Positions 34,752 to 48,440 are shown, counted from the first letter of the stretch. The stretch is 64,000 bases of DNA from Hevea brasiliensis (GCF_030052815.1 NC_079496.1:10803100-10867099), one strand, 5' to 3'. A program made the numbers and translations. The notes: generated from the letters alone by a model not told the origin.

Positions 34752-35791
34752 CATTAAATGTTATTGCATGATACAGTGAACTTTGTGCTGATTCAACAAT
34801 TTTGTTTTCATCATTTTTTGTGAAAGTAAAAAACCTTTGTCCTTGTGTGAACATAAAAGTTTTGATGCTTTCTGTCAATTGTCTTAAGGATTACAGCATG
34901 CATGTTTCTCACGCATTTGTTTTATATTTATAGCTTGAAGGCATATGATCTTGAGAATCAAGGCTGTTCGACAGAGTTGTAGGTTTTAAACAGAGATGAC
35001 AAGTACCTCAACCTTCTATTTGAGAGACACCGCAATGAACCTGCTCTTTGCCTGCATTGATGTAGAAGCGGAACTTTTGGTTTTAAGTTGTTAGCTTTCC
35101 TTTCTCGTTTATGTTTCAATTAATTAACACTTGATCATCGAACCAATGTTGTGGATTATGTTATGGCTTGAAATTGCTGAAGTCTGGATGCGGTAGATTA
35201 ATATAGATCTTACTGTTTGAATGTGATGTAATAGGATTTAGATTAGAGGATGTTACTGATGTGCCCTTTCTGATTAACTAGTTGTATCCTTTCTAGCTTC
35301 TTTCCTTTTGTTTTGAGTATACCTCCAGATTGGCCATGCAGGTTTTGTGAAGAATGTAGATTTTTTTTTTAATCATTTCGGTGAATGGCGATTATTTAAG
35401 CCCTGAGAATTGTACAAATGCAATTTTTGTATATATGAATATGGCTGATCAGATTTTTTAATGTACAAAAGATGTATATATATTTTTGGTGCACAGATTT
35501 ATTATTATTTCTTTTTGTTTCTCCCTATTTAATTGGTTAAAGTAGATTTGTTTCATATACTTTATAACCTTGGTTCAAGTCAATTAGGGCAAGAGGCATG
35601 GAAGTCATGCCACAATGTGGGAGGTGGTAATTTTAAGTTTGTGGTTTCAAATCATACATGGGTTTTATTTGAATGTGATAAAATGAGGCATTGTTGGAGT
35701 GCTTCTAGGAATTTCAAATCTGTCTCCCCCTTTGCACTCTTCCTTCCAAATGAAACAAGGATTGAAAGATCGTATTATTTGGGATTAATAA

Positions 35792-35857
35792 TGCTATGAA
35801 ATTGCATATTGCTCCTTTTTTATGTGCTATGAAATTGCATATTGCTCCTTTTTTATG
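35792..35857. repeat. Tandem duplication of a 33-bp unit
   Basis: Two identical head-to-tail copies beginning TGCTATGAAATTGCATATTG, at 35792 and 35825. Confidence 0.93.
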
Positions 35858-37225
35858 TTAAAAAGGCCTTGTTTTGTGCGTAATGCTATCTTTTTACTGC
35901 TAGGGTAACTTCTCTATAGTTTTTTATCCCCTCTTACATTTTTGGACAAGTTTTCAGGGTTTTTTTTTAACTGCTTGTTTTGTGGTGTTCAATTTCTTTT
36001 GGTATTTGCTGTGTTTTTAACTTGTAGACAGGAAAATTGGGAAAACTGTGTTTGCCTGTGTTAACATTATTACCATTTCTTATTGTGAATGGTCGCAACT
36101 AACGAAGTTGGAAGTTGTGAGTTTGAGAGTTAACGCTGCTCCAGCAGGTGATGATGTTTTTTCTATAGTTCAACACGACACTGTTGAGATTGACTCCTTT
36201 ACATGGGATTCGTCAGCTTTAGCTTTGCTCAACTTCAATAATTCACTGTTCAATTTGGACCTTTTACCGTACAAACAGATGAATCATGATTCCATTTTTT
36301 ATTTTTATACGTAGTTTTTTTCTTCTCCTAGTTTTTCTTTTCTGTGTCAATCCTCCTGTTGCCATTTGTTCTTTCCTATTTCACAAGTTGTCAATCCTGT
36401 TCTTGCCATTTGTTCTCCTATATCAACCATAACATTGAGCTATTTCATTTAAAGGTCTAATATTTAGACTCTGGATAAAGTGATACTACTGAGTTGGTCT
36501 TTTTATTTTCAGAATTACTTGAATCTTATTTTTCCATTTCGTTTGCTAATTGATTCATCTGTCCAATTTTTTATATATGAAAAGGCAATAGAATATTTTT
36601 TGCACCCAAAATACCTTCATTGTCTCCCCTTTTTTCTCTCCCTCTCTACATCCCATTTCTCTCTCCCTCCCCTTCGTGGTTCCAGTTCACTCTCTCTCTC
36701 TTCTTTCCCCTTGAACATCACTCTCTCCCGATATTTCTCTCTTTCTATCCCTTCCTAAACTCTAAAATCCAATATATTTCCCAAATCAAAAACACAAAGT
36801 CACCATAAAATCTAGAGCAATAAAAACCATTTAAACAAAATTCATAATCACAAATGACTTTGGTAAATCACAAAGGACAAATCCATTTGAAACAAAACCC
36901 AAAATCACAAATCCATCAATGCAATATACGACACACAGGAAACAAAATCCACAATCAATGAGTTCGAACCAGTTAAGGGCTTCCCTTTCTCTCAATCCCT
37001 GGAAGGCCACCGAAACGCTTATCGATGTGGGTATACCATTGCTACCTGAGACGATCTATGTGACTGCAAAAGGATGTTTAGTTTTGTCGCCTTCGATTAA
37101 CAGATGAATAAAAACTGAGCTTATTAAAAGAGGAAGGTGAAGATGATAAACCAAAGGCCCATCAATTAAAGCTAACTGGGCCTCTTCAAACTATCTCCAG
37201 GCCCACTAAAGCCCGACCAACTACC

Positions 37226-37690
37226 TTACCACAACCCGACTCCTCCCATCTGATTATTAAACCCAGAGCCGGTCCTGTATACGTGGCTGTGGTACCCACC
37301 GCCATAGCCCTCGACAGTAAAGCCACTGCCATTTCGACGAGCGTCTATCTTACGCGCTACAGCAGTCTCCTCCCCGTCCATTTCTCTAAATCTGTGCAAG
37401 CAAACCTTCAAAGGGTCGACCTAGTCTTGAAAGCCCATAGTGATCAAGGCCCAGAGGAAATCATCGCCGCTGATGGTCTTCCTCTTCTCTACGGGACTTA
37501 TCGGAAGCATCACCTGTAACGAAGCTGATGAACTCAGAGACGCATTCCTGAACAGTCTATTTAGCGTCTTTGGAGATTGTAGCGTTTTCAGGGAGAGCCT
37601 TTTTCATGATCCTGCTAACGTTTGCAATGGGCAAGAAACGGTCTTGTTCCCTCGGGGAGACAGGCCTTTGGCGTTGGTGGTCTTTGATGG
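37226..37690 (-). pseudogene. NF-YB (HAP3) transcription factor pseudogene
   Basis: The minus strand encodes the NF-YB histone-fold: [33 protein letters not shown], then [19 protein letters not shown], and after a frame change [18 protein letters not shown] and VDPLKVCLHRFREMDGEE, with a Gly/Tyr/His-rich tail. NF-YB pairs with NF-YC and NF-YA to bind CCAAT boxes. Lesions are TAG for the residue between DAK and TVQ, a frameshift between ASDK and TISGDD, and TAG in place of the tyrosine of the usual DYV. There is no intron, which is normal for this family, and no poly(A) tail next to it, so a retrocopy cannot be claimed. No start codon was settled. Confidence 0.88.
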
Positions 37691-37742
37691 GTTCTGAGTG
37701 CAAAATTTAATAATTAATAGTTAGTACTTAGTACATAAATTT

Positions 37743-37745
<3 letters not shown>

Positions 37746-37778
<33 letters not shown>
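37746..37778. repeat. (AT)n microsatellite
   Basis: 33 bp of AT dinucleotide just beyond the NF-YB relic. Confidence 0.95.
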
Positions 37779-37783
<5 letters not shown>

Positions 37784-38163
37784 TAGAAAATAATTTTATT
37801 TACTTATTTCAGATTTAAAATGAAGTTAACGATTTGATTTATTATATTTCTGTAATTATAAAGTTTCTTAAAATAAAATTAGATATTGTATGTTGAAAAT
37901 TAAACCTTTCTCTCATTTTTTTTTATTTTCCTTATTCATGTCAATGGCTTTTCAATAGGACTAATCAAGTGATTCGTTATCTTTTACGGATAGAGAGGAG
38001 ACATAGTCTATTTTTATAGAAAATCTTATGGACCTTTTCATCATAAGTCTTTATAAAATTAGACTTATATTTTTAATCACTTTATCATAAATGGCCTAAT
38101 AGGGGTACTTAAGCTCATTACATAAGTAATCACAAAAAAGAAAAATACAAATTAGGCTATATA

Positions 38164-38674
38164 TAGGAGTGAGTATTCGGTTTAAACCGAATCGAATTAA
38201 ATTATGAAAATATAATTATATATTTTAGAAATCAAACCGAATCGAAATGAATAAAAAATCGAATCAAACCGAATAACTTTATTTCAGTTTAATTCGGTTC
38301 AAATTGATCAGTTTTGATTTTTCATTATTTTTTAATTTAGACTTAATTTTTAAGTTAGCTGATCTAATTTTAACTTTGATTTGAACCTAATAACCATTAA
38401 TCAATAAAATTAAATAATTTATATATATATAATTTATAAATTCTTTATAAAAATAAATTAATTCAAAAATCAATTCGGTTCGATTTGAATATATAAAATT
38501 ACTATTCAATTTAGTTTAATCGATTTTTTTCTCTTCAAAACTGAACCGAATCAAAATAACCAAAATTTTTATAATATAAAATCAAATCAAATTGATTAAA
38601 TTTTAAAATCGAATCAATTGAATCGAATTGATTCGATTCAATTTTTCAATTTCAATCGAAATTTGTTCACTCTA
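38164..38674. mobile_element. hAT-like MITE
   Basis: Ends TAGGAGTGAGTATTCGG and, on the other strand, TAGAGTGAACAAATTTCG form short inverted termini. Flanks GCTATATA (38156-38163) and TCTATATA (38675-38682) agree in 7 of 8 bases, as an 8-bp hAT target duplication would. The interior is rich in TTCGGTT/AACCGAA words in both orientations and codes for nothing. Confidence 0.65.
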
Positions 38675-38701
38675 TCTATATACAAGTATTCTTAAACTGT
38701 A

Positions 38702-39007
38702 TTAATAGTAGCCCATATAATATATTCTTACACTGGGGTCCTCCAGAGTCGTCGTCTGAGTCGGCCATGAAGATACATAATTAACAAGTTGTAGTTGTAG
38801 AAGTTCTCCAATCTTTGTAGGATCAGAAACACGCAACTCTGGAAAAATAGCACGAAGTAAGGTGGCAGAGGTTGGCATGCAGATGCAGACACAGCGAGTA
38901 AGAACAAGGAGTTGGTTTGGGAGTTGAGGAAACAGAGATTGAGAGCTTGGGATTCGTTGAAATTTGAGAAAGATGTTGAGGAATTCTTGGGAGGAAATGA
39001 GATGCAT
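38702..39007 (-). CDS. Unrecognised 101-codon open frame, possibly a first exon
   Basis: The frame starts MHLISSQEFLNIFLKFQRIP and includes TLLRAIFPELRVSDPTKIGE. It contains a plausible splice donor (CCCAGT|GTAAGA) near its end, so it could be an orphan first exon. I recognise no family and see no continuing exon. It may be chance. Confidence 0.2.
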   Translation of the reverse strand: MHLISSQEFLNIFLKFQRIPSSQSLFPQLPNQLLVLTRCVCICMPTSATLLRAIFPELRVSDPTKIGELLQLQLVNYVSSWPTQTTTLEDPSVRIYYMGYY

Positions 39008-41633
39008 GGTTACTTAGGATGGGATGAGATTAGTGATCAGTGGGTTTAATAAGATCTACGGCTGATACGTGGGTCCTTATGAACCGTTGTTTGTCGACAA
39101 GTGTGTTCGTCTTACTTAATCTCCACCTTTCACTTCGTATCTCGCACTTGGTCGGCATCTTTTTCTTTAGCTTTGAATCTACGATGTATGCATTTTAATT
39201 AATTATAATTGATGATTATTTCTAATTAGACAGCTTATATTATGTCTGTCTTTTAGCCTAGCTTAATAAGACAAATTATTCATAAATAACAAAAAAGAAA
39301 TAATAATAATAATAATAATAATAAATATCAACTTGTGTGATAATCCAAACTTTGATTACTAAACGATTAATATAATTGATTAATCTCAACTAAAAATTAT
39401 TATTAACCACCTAATATAGTAGTTTGATGGTTAATTTAGTGAAATAATTTTATTTTATTTTGATTTAATTTAATATTATCTCTATTTAAAAGTGTAATAA
39501 AAGATAATAATGAATTGTTAAATGATTTGTCTTATTAAGTGTCATCTCAAATTCGATAGTAAGTATCATCTCAAATTTGATAGGGCTGAATTAAATTAAC
39601 GACGTCAATCAATAATCTTAGACTTCGAGTATAAGAGAACTATAATCATGATATTTAAAGGGTCTTCATTTATTATAATTAAAAATATATATATATCGTC
39701 AGCACACAATGCAAGTTGCCACCCATGCACTTAATTCGGTTTAATTTAATTTTCATTTGTTTGTGAGCTTTTGATGATTAAAGATACTCTTAAGTGCTCC
39801 ACTACTTAAGTGGAGCATTTATATTCGATGCAATATTTTGACATTTTATATTTAGTTTCACACTGCACTTTGAGTTATATATATATATTTTCAGTAGTTG
39901 CAGAAAATTATATAACTTTTTTTTCCCATTATTTCACAGATTTTTTTAGTGATTTAATCTTCCTCAAAAACTCAAATATTATACACCATAAATGCTATAT
40001 TATTTTCAAAATATAATTCTTTAACTTTAGATTGTATTTACTTATGGGAAATTATAATTGCAAAAATGTATTTTCACTGTATAAAATTTCTTTCGTTTAA
40101 TATATTTATTCTATAATATCAAATAGACACTTTTTTTTTCCTTATCTACTTTTCTCTTTACCAAACAAGGTGTTAATGATTAATTTTTTAAAATGTGTAA
40201 TTAAAACTTTTGTGGGTCACTTGTTCTTTCAATTGAAGAAAAACACACCAGCTTTAGTAATCCTACCTTCAAAATTATGTTAAACTTCACATAATGCTGG
40301 ATGACATGGCAATGCAAAAAGCTCAACTAGGCCTGGCCGAGGTCAGTTCTAATTTGTTTTCAAACTTGAATTAACAGTTTACTTTAAAATTTAGAGAAAT
40401 TGAAATCGATGTTTTAGAGTTTTCTCAGTTTCAGTTTCCTTTTCAATCAAATATAATTGTTGAATTTTCTTTTTCTTTTTTAATTTTTCACATTTTAAAA
40501 GAAAAAAAAATAATTTAGTCTACAATTGAAAATACAATGTCGATTTTAATTTGATTTTAAATTAAATGGGTCCGATTCAATTATGATTCCAAAGCAGGCC
40601 TGTGCATGCTCAACCATGATAATTGGAAAATTTGAACACTCCATTAATAGGCGTGGCAATAGTTCAAAACTATTAAATGTAAATTTCCACATATTGGTTG
40701 GGACGTCTCTATCTCAGTCCTAACCATTAGTCTGGCACTTGTAATGCAGAGTTTAGGACCTCATGGAGGATTCTATGAGCTTGTGTAGGACTCCCAGATA
40801 CTACTTGACAAGGATGATTTAATTAAGAATATGGAAGCCAAATTCACTGCAATGTACCATGTAAGTGTGTTAAATCTGCATTTAGGGATTTAGCCTAAAC
40901 TATGATTGGGGGCTAAAAGTGACCTCCATCTAGATTTGGAAGGCAAGCCCCACCCCCGCAGTGGCGGTGCATCTTTCAGGTCAATTAGCAGCACCACTCA
41001 CCGTAGCCCAGGCTGGCAGGTGGACTTTTGACATGTCCCTAAATTGATTTCTAGTTGAAGATGCCAATGTCAAATACATCAGTGGATGCTTCTTGCCTGA
41101 GAAATCAGGGTCTACCACAGCAGACTCTTCAATCAATGACAATTATTATTGTTACAGTGGCGGCAGTTATAATACATAAAAGTAGTCGATCCAACAAGTG
41201 TGAACACAGAGAGTAATACCATCACCAACAATAATAATGAAATCCTTGCTAATCAGTTAGGCAGCAATCAAGTTAAATCAAAGGCTACAAGAACATACAG
41301 CAAAGAAATGTTAAAAGACCAAAAAAGAAACACAATGTTTAAATGCCAGTTAAATTGAGTATTGGGGGAACAAAAAACCTACATATTATGTTAGTGTACA
41401 CATCATGCTCTATCCTGCATTACAGTTCCGAATAGTTTCGCCTGCTCTACATTTCCTAATAAACACAAGTTTTGCTCTGCCATTAAATTAAACACTAACA
41501 GTAAATTACATAGCTGGATTTGCTGACAAACTAAGCATTACATTTGCGCACAACTTAGTGGAAACTACTGAGATAAGATAAGCATACATAGCTACATTAT
41601 TTTCTGGCAGTCATGAACTGAAGATACAAGTTT
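39008..41633. other. Intergenic between the 38.7-kb frame and DEK gene
   Basis: AT-rich, non-coding. An (AAT)n microsatellite lies at 39300-39324. 41400-41633 is probably the 3' UTR of the minus-strand DEK gene. Confidence 0.4.
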
Positions 41634-44600
41634 TCAGGCTTCAACCACTTGGCCAGCAGATTGATTTTCATCTTTCTCAGCATCACCGTCTCCATCTTCA
41701 TCATCAGCCTCGTCAGCTAGTTTAGTAAGCTCTTCTTGAATCATAAGTTTTATAGATGACTTCATTTGGGTGAGATCAGTATCAAATTGCTGAGCTGAAA
41801 AGCAGCCAGATATCTTTCAGAGAACCAGGAATAAAATCACCACACACAGGTTTCAATTCAAGAGTCAACAAACAAAATTGGAAAGAAAGGAATTATTATT
41901 TGTTTTGATGGTGATGACTTGCAAAGAAAAGCTTCCTGTACAATCCTTGATTAAAACATTTCTGAAAGCACTTTTCAACACGTGAACAATCAGGATAACT
42001 ACAGGAAAAACAGCACAGAGCACAAAGCTTTCCCACAAATCCACTCTGGTCCAGAAAAATCAACTACTGTGGTATAATTGGTGAATACCACTTATGTTAC
42101 CCAGGTCATTCAAATAGAGGTTAAATAAATACGTCTAACTTCCAGTGGGGAATAAAATATTTTAAAATTAAGGCTATTGTTGTTCCATCATTTTTTCTTT
42201 AAAGAATCACAAAAATTACTCAAATAATAGGAGTGAAAAAAACATACCAAGTTGCTTCAGAATGTCTGTGAATGTAGCCTGCAAAAGGAGATTACAGCTT
42301 AATTTTGCAATGACAGCATTAATTAGTAGAAGACAAAAAATAAACACAAAATCAGAATTCATCTAGTTTGTTTTACACGAAAAGAAAAATAACAAGTTCA
42401 ATTGCAAACACATGGTTTGGGAATATCAACAAAAAAGACCACAAACATGCAAAAAGCACAGTCAGACTGTTCTTTTAACATTTTTGAAATGACCAAAAAG
42501 CCAGCGCATTAGATAATCCTCATTTTATCTCTCCATGTTTTGCCAATTCTTAAAGTACCAAATCTTAGACAATATAGCTTGGAAACATTAAAAAAAAAAA
42601 AATTACGCAGCTTCATGAAACAGCACATAAATCCAATTGTGCAGTACACGACCACAGAAGCAATGCCATCCAAAGACAAGAAGAGTGAAAAAGTCTTATA
42701 AATAGATTTAATAATAATAGTCATAAACAAAGGCACTTACTGTTTGTTCAGGGGTATGCCACACATATGAGCAATCTTGCAATTAGGAGGGCTTATATTA
42801 ATTAAAAAGTTCAATGGCTAATCCAGCATTATTCATTTACAGTCCTTTTAACTGAAAAACCATTAAAACAGTAGTAAACTAGCAATATCAGATCTTACCG
42901 TATTAAAATCCACCTCCTTAAGAATTTCACATATGGCATCCCTAAGCTCATCATCAGTTGGCTTCAATTTCTCCTCTTTGACTTCAGCCTTTTCCTTCCC
43001 TTTTGCAGCCCTTTTACCTTATTTTGATAAAAATGATTTCTCAGTATACTTCTGATTAGAAGAAATATTATTATTTTTTAATCTAATATAGTAGTAACAA
43101 TCATTATATTGAAGAAAGGAACTTAAGTGAAGAATTTATGAATACTGAATTTATAATCTTCATATGCTTAAGATCTTTCGCCCAAATAGACCACCATTTT
43201 CCATGTCCCAAATGAGAACTAGCACGAGAAAAAAAAAATCACCTGTTCTCTCCTTGGAAGGAGATTTTGCAGGAGTTGAGGACTTCTCCTTTACTAATTT
43301 GTCATTTTTCTTCTTCCTTGAGAAAACCTTCGGACTTGCATCACTGCCATCATCCTCTTCAGTGCGTTTTGATGAAGATTTTTTAGGCATTCTTTTTGGT
43401 GGAGGACTGGATTTAATGAAAAGTCTCTGGGTTCTAGCTTTTCCAATAGATTCCTTCTTTCTAGGCGACGTTTTTGAGCTTGTTTTGTGCTTGCCAACAT
43501 CTGCTTGAGATTCCTCCTCCGACTCATTTTCTTCATTTTCAGAATGCTCAGGCATCTCAGCATCAGATTTCTCTGGAACACCATTCTCATTTTCCTTTTC
43601 TATATATTCTTCTTCCTCCTCTTCCTCTTCTTTTTCTTCTTCTGACTCATCTTCTGTATCAGGTGTGTCTTTTTTATCAGTTTTTGAAGCATCCCCAGCC
43701 TTTTTTCGACTCTGAAATATGCCAAATATTAAATAATAAAATAAAAATAGAAGTAATAAGGAAACACACAACAATCTAGATAGATGACGGATAGAAATGC
43801 ATTGTGTAAGTTCTTCACAGGTAGTAGAATTGCACAAATAATACCATAAGCCTAGCTTTCACATACTCTTCTTCAATGGAAGAGCTTTCAGTTTCGTGAC
43901 AGCACATACAAGATATGAAACAGGTTAACACTGAAAATCGTATTACACAATTTAATGCAACTAAGAGAATATTGACCCCTCTCTTCTGCCTCATCCGTTT
44001 CCATCTTCCTCCAAAGAGACAATGGGGTAGACAATAGATACTTGAAAAAGAGATTATAATCCATGGAAGTATTGCCCCATTGGCAACTAGTAAATGAAAC
44101 TTAATTAGTAAAAGGAAATACACATTTCCAATATTACCAGGGAAAAAATACCTTTGCTGAACGTGTTGAAGACACACTCCCAGAGGCTGAGCTTTTGGTC
44201 ACCCTCTTGCGCTTTTTGCTCTTATTTGCCTGAGAATCAGATAAAACTTTAAATCTTAAAATATATGCCAATGCCAGAGTCAGAAATATACCATATCAAC
44301 TTTAAATTGTACAAAATGAGGGGGAAAAAAAGAGCTAACTACCTTTTCTTTTTCCGCAAGTAGCACAGTAGTTGTAGCATGAGGGGCCGCCAGAAAGTCT
44401 ATCAACTTTGCAACGATATCTTCCTGCATTTTCATTTCGAACAGCATATATTATACAACTAACAGAAAGGCAAGCCTTGATTTTTAGGTTGCAAAGCTAT
44501 ACCACCAGAGCACCAGAAACCAATGCACCATAAAGAAACTAGAGATTATGCAGTGAGCATTTGACATTATAATTGCACAACTACAAATCATAGGAGTTGT

Positions 44601-47105
44601 TAATTTAATCACAGTGAGATTATCAACTGCAGGTTTATCTGCATAGTCACACAGACATAGCAGTATGTATCTTTGAATTGATTGTTCTACATGACTAAAT
44701 GAAAATTAACAATAAAAAAACACACAGGTAAAAAAGAGATGTTCCACATAACTAAATGATAAACAATAAAGAACAAGGTAAAAAAAGAAGGTTTTTCGCT
44801 AGTCAAGTAGTTCTATAATGTTGGAGAGATGATAGCAGAATACTCAATTATCGGAACCCTTGAACTGAGCCTTAAATATGAAAGTTGAGCAATTTACCTT
44901 CTTTGTAGCTGCCTTGGCAACTGGTATGTCAAGTACATCACAAAATTCCAGCAATTTTTCTTTATTACACTTGTCAAATTTTTCTTTTACTTTAATCTTT
45001 TGCTTTTCCTGAAACAATAATAGAACATACAGACAATCCTTTCAGAATACCAACATAAATATCATGCTAATTATTAATGACAAACTGATGAACTAAAATC
45101 TTTAAGCCCTGCAAATACTTGTACATTTAAGGAAATTTCACTTTCTCACAAATATGATATTTCTTACCTCATTTTCATGCCACACAAAACCAGAGAACCG
45201 GGATATATTACTCTTGATCTGAATTGCCTGCAAAATCAAGGAACTGAAGTTGCATAAATGTAGGAATACCATGATTTTTAGCTTTTCCATCCCATAGGAA
45301 ATTCACATGAAAGTTTTTTTTTGGCACAGAATTTAAACATCCTTGTCACCAACCATGGATCACAAAGAAGAACAAAGCAGTATAAAAATAAACAAGAAAA
45401 ATGATCAATAGTTGAATTACCTTCCCTCTCCTCCCAAAAAGAATTGTATGAAGCAGCTTAAAGGTATCATCAATCTTCCTTCTGGATAACTTGAATGCAA
45501 CTGAGGAGAAAACAAATTAAAGTCAGTTACTTTATATAGTGCTGCGCAGAGATTGATTTAGTACACCCAACAGAATTGGGGAGAAAAAAAACAGAATTTT
45601 CCATATATTTCAACCACACCCATAAACCTAGCAAAAAAAATTTCAAAGACAACAGGAGATTCAGAAACAAAGAAATATTACAAATAAAAACAGCTTTTGG
45701 CAAATTTTATAAACCTAAATCCCGCAAGTTAAAATCATATTATCACCAAAAGCTATCCAATTGATAAAAGAATTTGTGAACCCAGAATGTCAACAAAACA
45801 ACATTTACCAAAATGGCAATGCAGCTAATGAGAAATGCAAAAGAAATAACAGCTAGAATAAAAGAAAGCAGAAAATAACACAACAATATGTCACTAACTG
45901 CTTATCCTGCCAACTTGAACAATAGACATTACCATGCATATTATCTTTCAAATACATAAACCTTTCAGAATCTTTAAGACAAATTAACTCAAATTACAAA
46001 AACATCAAGGGTAACCATATGAATTTGGAACTCCAATCACACAGATGACAGACCAAATCATTAGGTTACCACTTTAATTATTTAAATAGAAATTTAAATC
46101 ACTAAGTTAGCCAACAAATACTTTAATGGTTGTTATTAAGCAGAAAAATAAATACATTATACAATGCACAAAAAGACATCAACGCAACAACTGAAGTCAA
46201 ATCTTATTTGCATTTTTTATAGAAAAATCCGAATTATGAGGAATGGAGAAAAGAGGACAACCATAAGCAAAAATATTTTGTTCAACCACCTTAGCAACCA
46301 ATTAAGCAGGAATTAAACAAAAAATAATAAATAAAAGACAGAACATACCATTAGGTATATCTTTCAGTGGGGTGCCAGAGCCCTGCAATTTCCAAGGGAG
46401 GCTATGTATATATTTAAATCCCCATGGAATATAAAAATAAATTTTCAATAGGAAAATGCAAGTTGAAACATCACAAAAAATAAAAAAGAACACCTTTTCA
46501 ATGTGGAATTCCTTGGTTGCATCTTTCTCAATAGATGCCACCAGCCTTTCAACAGATTTCCGCTCACGTTGTGGCCTGTCAGAGGCAGGGGTCCTTGGTT
46601 CTGGCTCCTTCTTCTCTTTCACCACCTTCTTCTTCTTCTTCTCAACTTTCTCTGCACCACTCTTCTTCTCCCCGCCACTCTTCCTTCTCCCACGTTTCTT
46701 TACTCCCTTCTCCTCATTCTCTTCAGCCTTCTCTTCTTTCTCTTTGGACCCATCCACCTTCTCCTCCACATCTTCTTTGCTTTCCTCCTTTTCTTCAACC
46801 TCTGCATCTCCTTTTGACCCAGTTTCTTCTTCCAATGGTTCAGTTTTTTCCTCCACTACAGTTTTGGGTTCCTCCTTTCCTTTTTCTTCATCTTCTTGGC
46901 TTTCCTTTTCTTCATTCACCTTGGGGTCTTCATCCATCTTCTCAGCCTCAACTTTCTCATTATTAAGTTTATCTTCATCCATTGCTTTCAATTCACTACT
47001 TTCCTCTTCCATTTTCTCTGTCACAATATTAACAGATTTCTCTGGTGCACTAGTCCCATTTTCAACTACCTCAGAAACTTTGGTTACTGTTTCTTCTTCA
47101 CCCAT
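41634..47105 (-). CDS. DEK domain-containing chromatin-associated protein (11 coding exons)
   Basis: Exons on the minus strand are 47105-46494, 46382-46349, 45500-45421, 45227-45168, 45008-44898, 44423-44343, 44229-44152, 43711-43243, 43017-42899, 42278-42248 and 41794-41634. All are GT-AG and phase-consistent, giving 611 residues. Residues 1-200 are Glu/Lys-rich, ending DRPQRERKSVERLVAS. The central DEK/SAP-like region (about 205-330) includes GSGTPLKDIPN, FKLSRRKIDDTFKLLHTILF and LLEFCDVLDIPVAKAA. Residues 353-510 are a second acidic/basic stretch with a pure glutamate run. The C-terminal DEK_C domain (about 520-595) has PTDDELRDAICEILKEVDFN and SSIKLMIQEELTKLADE. Plant DEK proteins bind DNA and histones and affect nucleosome occupancy and topoisomerase I. 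Position matches Arabidopsis At5g55660. No lesions were seen. Confidence 0.95.
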
Positions 47106-48440
47106 TCGCAGCCCGATCCAACGCAGAATCTACAACAAAAGCAACCTTTTTCCCTCACTTGAAAATCCACTTGCACTAGGATAATATAAAGCTGTATTCA
47201 AGAGGGGAAAATCATCTTCACTTAGAAAGACTTGAAATTTAATCCACTAATCAATAAAAACCAAAAAGGAGAAGAAAAATTGAGATTCACTTAATGAATC
47301 TCAACAGATAGATTATCATATTTTAAGAAGGAAAAAGAAAATTCAGAACAACTGGCCTGGTTAACTCTTTAACAGAAAACATTCCTACAATTTTTTTTAC
47401 AATACAAAATTATTTCAGTTTTAAGACATGGTAATATTTTCTACAAATGAACCACGTACTTTGCAGTACAACTTCCATTGCAACAACTATAAGGAACACG
47501 TTCATTTCTAAAAGTCTAGCGAAGAGCTTTTGGCCCATCCCATCCTCACTGACAAAAAAAGTAAAAAGGAGGAAGAAAGCAGAACCTCACTAAAAAATGA
47601 GGAAAACATTCAAATAGAAGGCAATATATGATCAAAAGACTAATAAAAAATAAAATTAAGCCCTGCACACGCCAATATTTACAATTAATAAGCAAATTCC
47701 AACAAAAAAAAATACATTGTGCCAACGGTTTGCGAAAAAGAGAACAACATAAGCCTGTGCAATTTACAAGTACCAGCACGATCTAGGACAGCTTGAACAG
47801 ATTCCAAAACAGAGAAAAATGAGAATAGGACCCTTACAAATGGCAAATAATAGAACATACAGCAAAATTCTCTGTTTGGCAACAGGAAAAACAGAGAAGA
47901 CAATAGGGAAAAAAAGGTTCAAAACTCAAGTTTAATGTCGCTTGCTCTTTACAGTGGAAGCGTGAAAAATAAGCTGAATTAAGCTAAATGTACTTAATTA
48001 ACCTCAAATTAGCAAAAACTTCGGGTTCCACGTCAGGTATTTCAATAGCCCCCAATTTAAAATCCAAAACATGAACAAAGAAGATTGACCTCAGCATATT
48101 CTCAGCAAACAAACAGAACAAAGAAAATTGAATTTCACATACAAAACATGAAAAAATAAAAAATCAACATTTCCATAAAAAACGAACACAAATGAAAATC
48201 CTAACTTCTAAACAAGCAATTCAGAACACTAATTACAAGGACATTGGAAAAAAAATTACATCCAAATTGAAACCCAAAAAAAAAAGCATGAAAATTATAG
48301 AGAGTAATGGACGAAACAGCAAACAAAATTGAAACTCACAGAGATTTAAGAGGCCTAATCCGTGGATTTGAAATCTTACAAGGCAAGGCTTTTGAACTCT
48401 AACACACGCACGCACACACTCTCTCGCTCTCTCAATTGGG
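47106..48440 (-). promoter_or_regulatory. DEK gene leader with probable 5' UTR intron
   Basis: Upstream of the start, GTTGTAG|ATTCTGCG at about 47131 is a splice acceptor 26 bases before the ATG. Good donors (GCCTTG|TAAG-like and CTCT|GTGAGT) occur near 48340-48380. A GA-rich leader on the minus strand (48400-48430) suggests transcription begins near 48430. The intervening 1.2 kb is T-rich on the minus strand, as plant introns are. Confidence 0.5.

Larger units (their letters stand above)
33385..37225. other. 3' flank of RRM gene and intergenic
   Basis: 33385-34100 probably contains the 3' UTR. A downstream intron in the UTR is possible but not shown. Short frames at 35533-35799 and 36048-36314 have no recognisable domain. 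36600-36760 is CT-rich simple sequence. No gene is supported. Confidence 0.4.

Noticed and set aside
46456..47184. Long plus-strand Ser/Phe-rich open frame over DEK exon 1
   Set aside because: It is the antisense shadow of the Glu/Lys-rich first DEK exon (GAA/GAG/AAG codons read as TTC/CTC/CTT).
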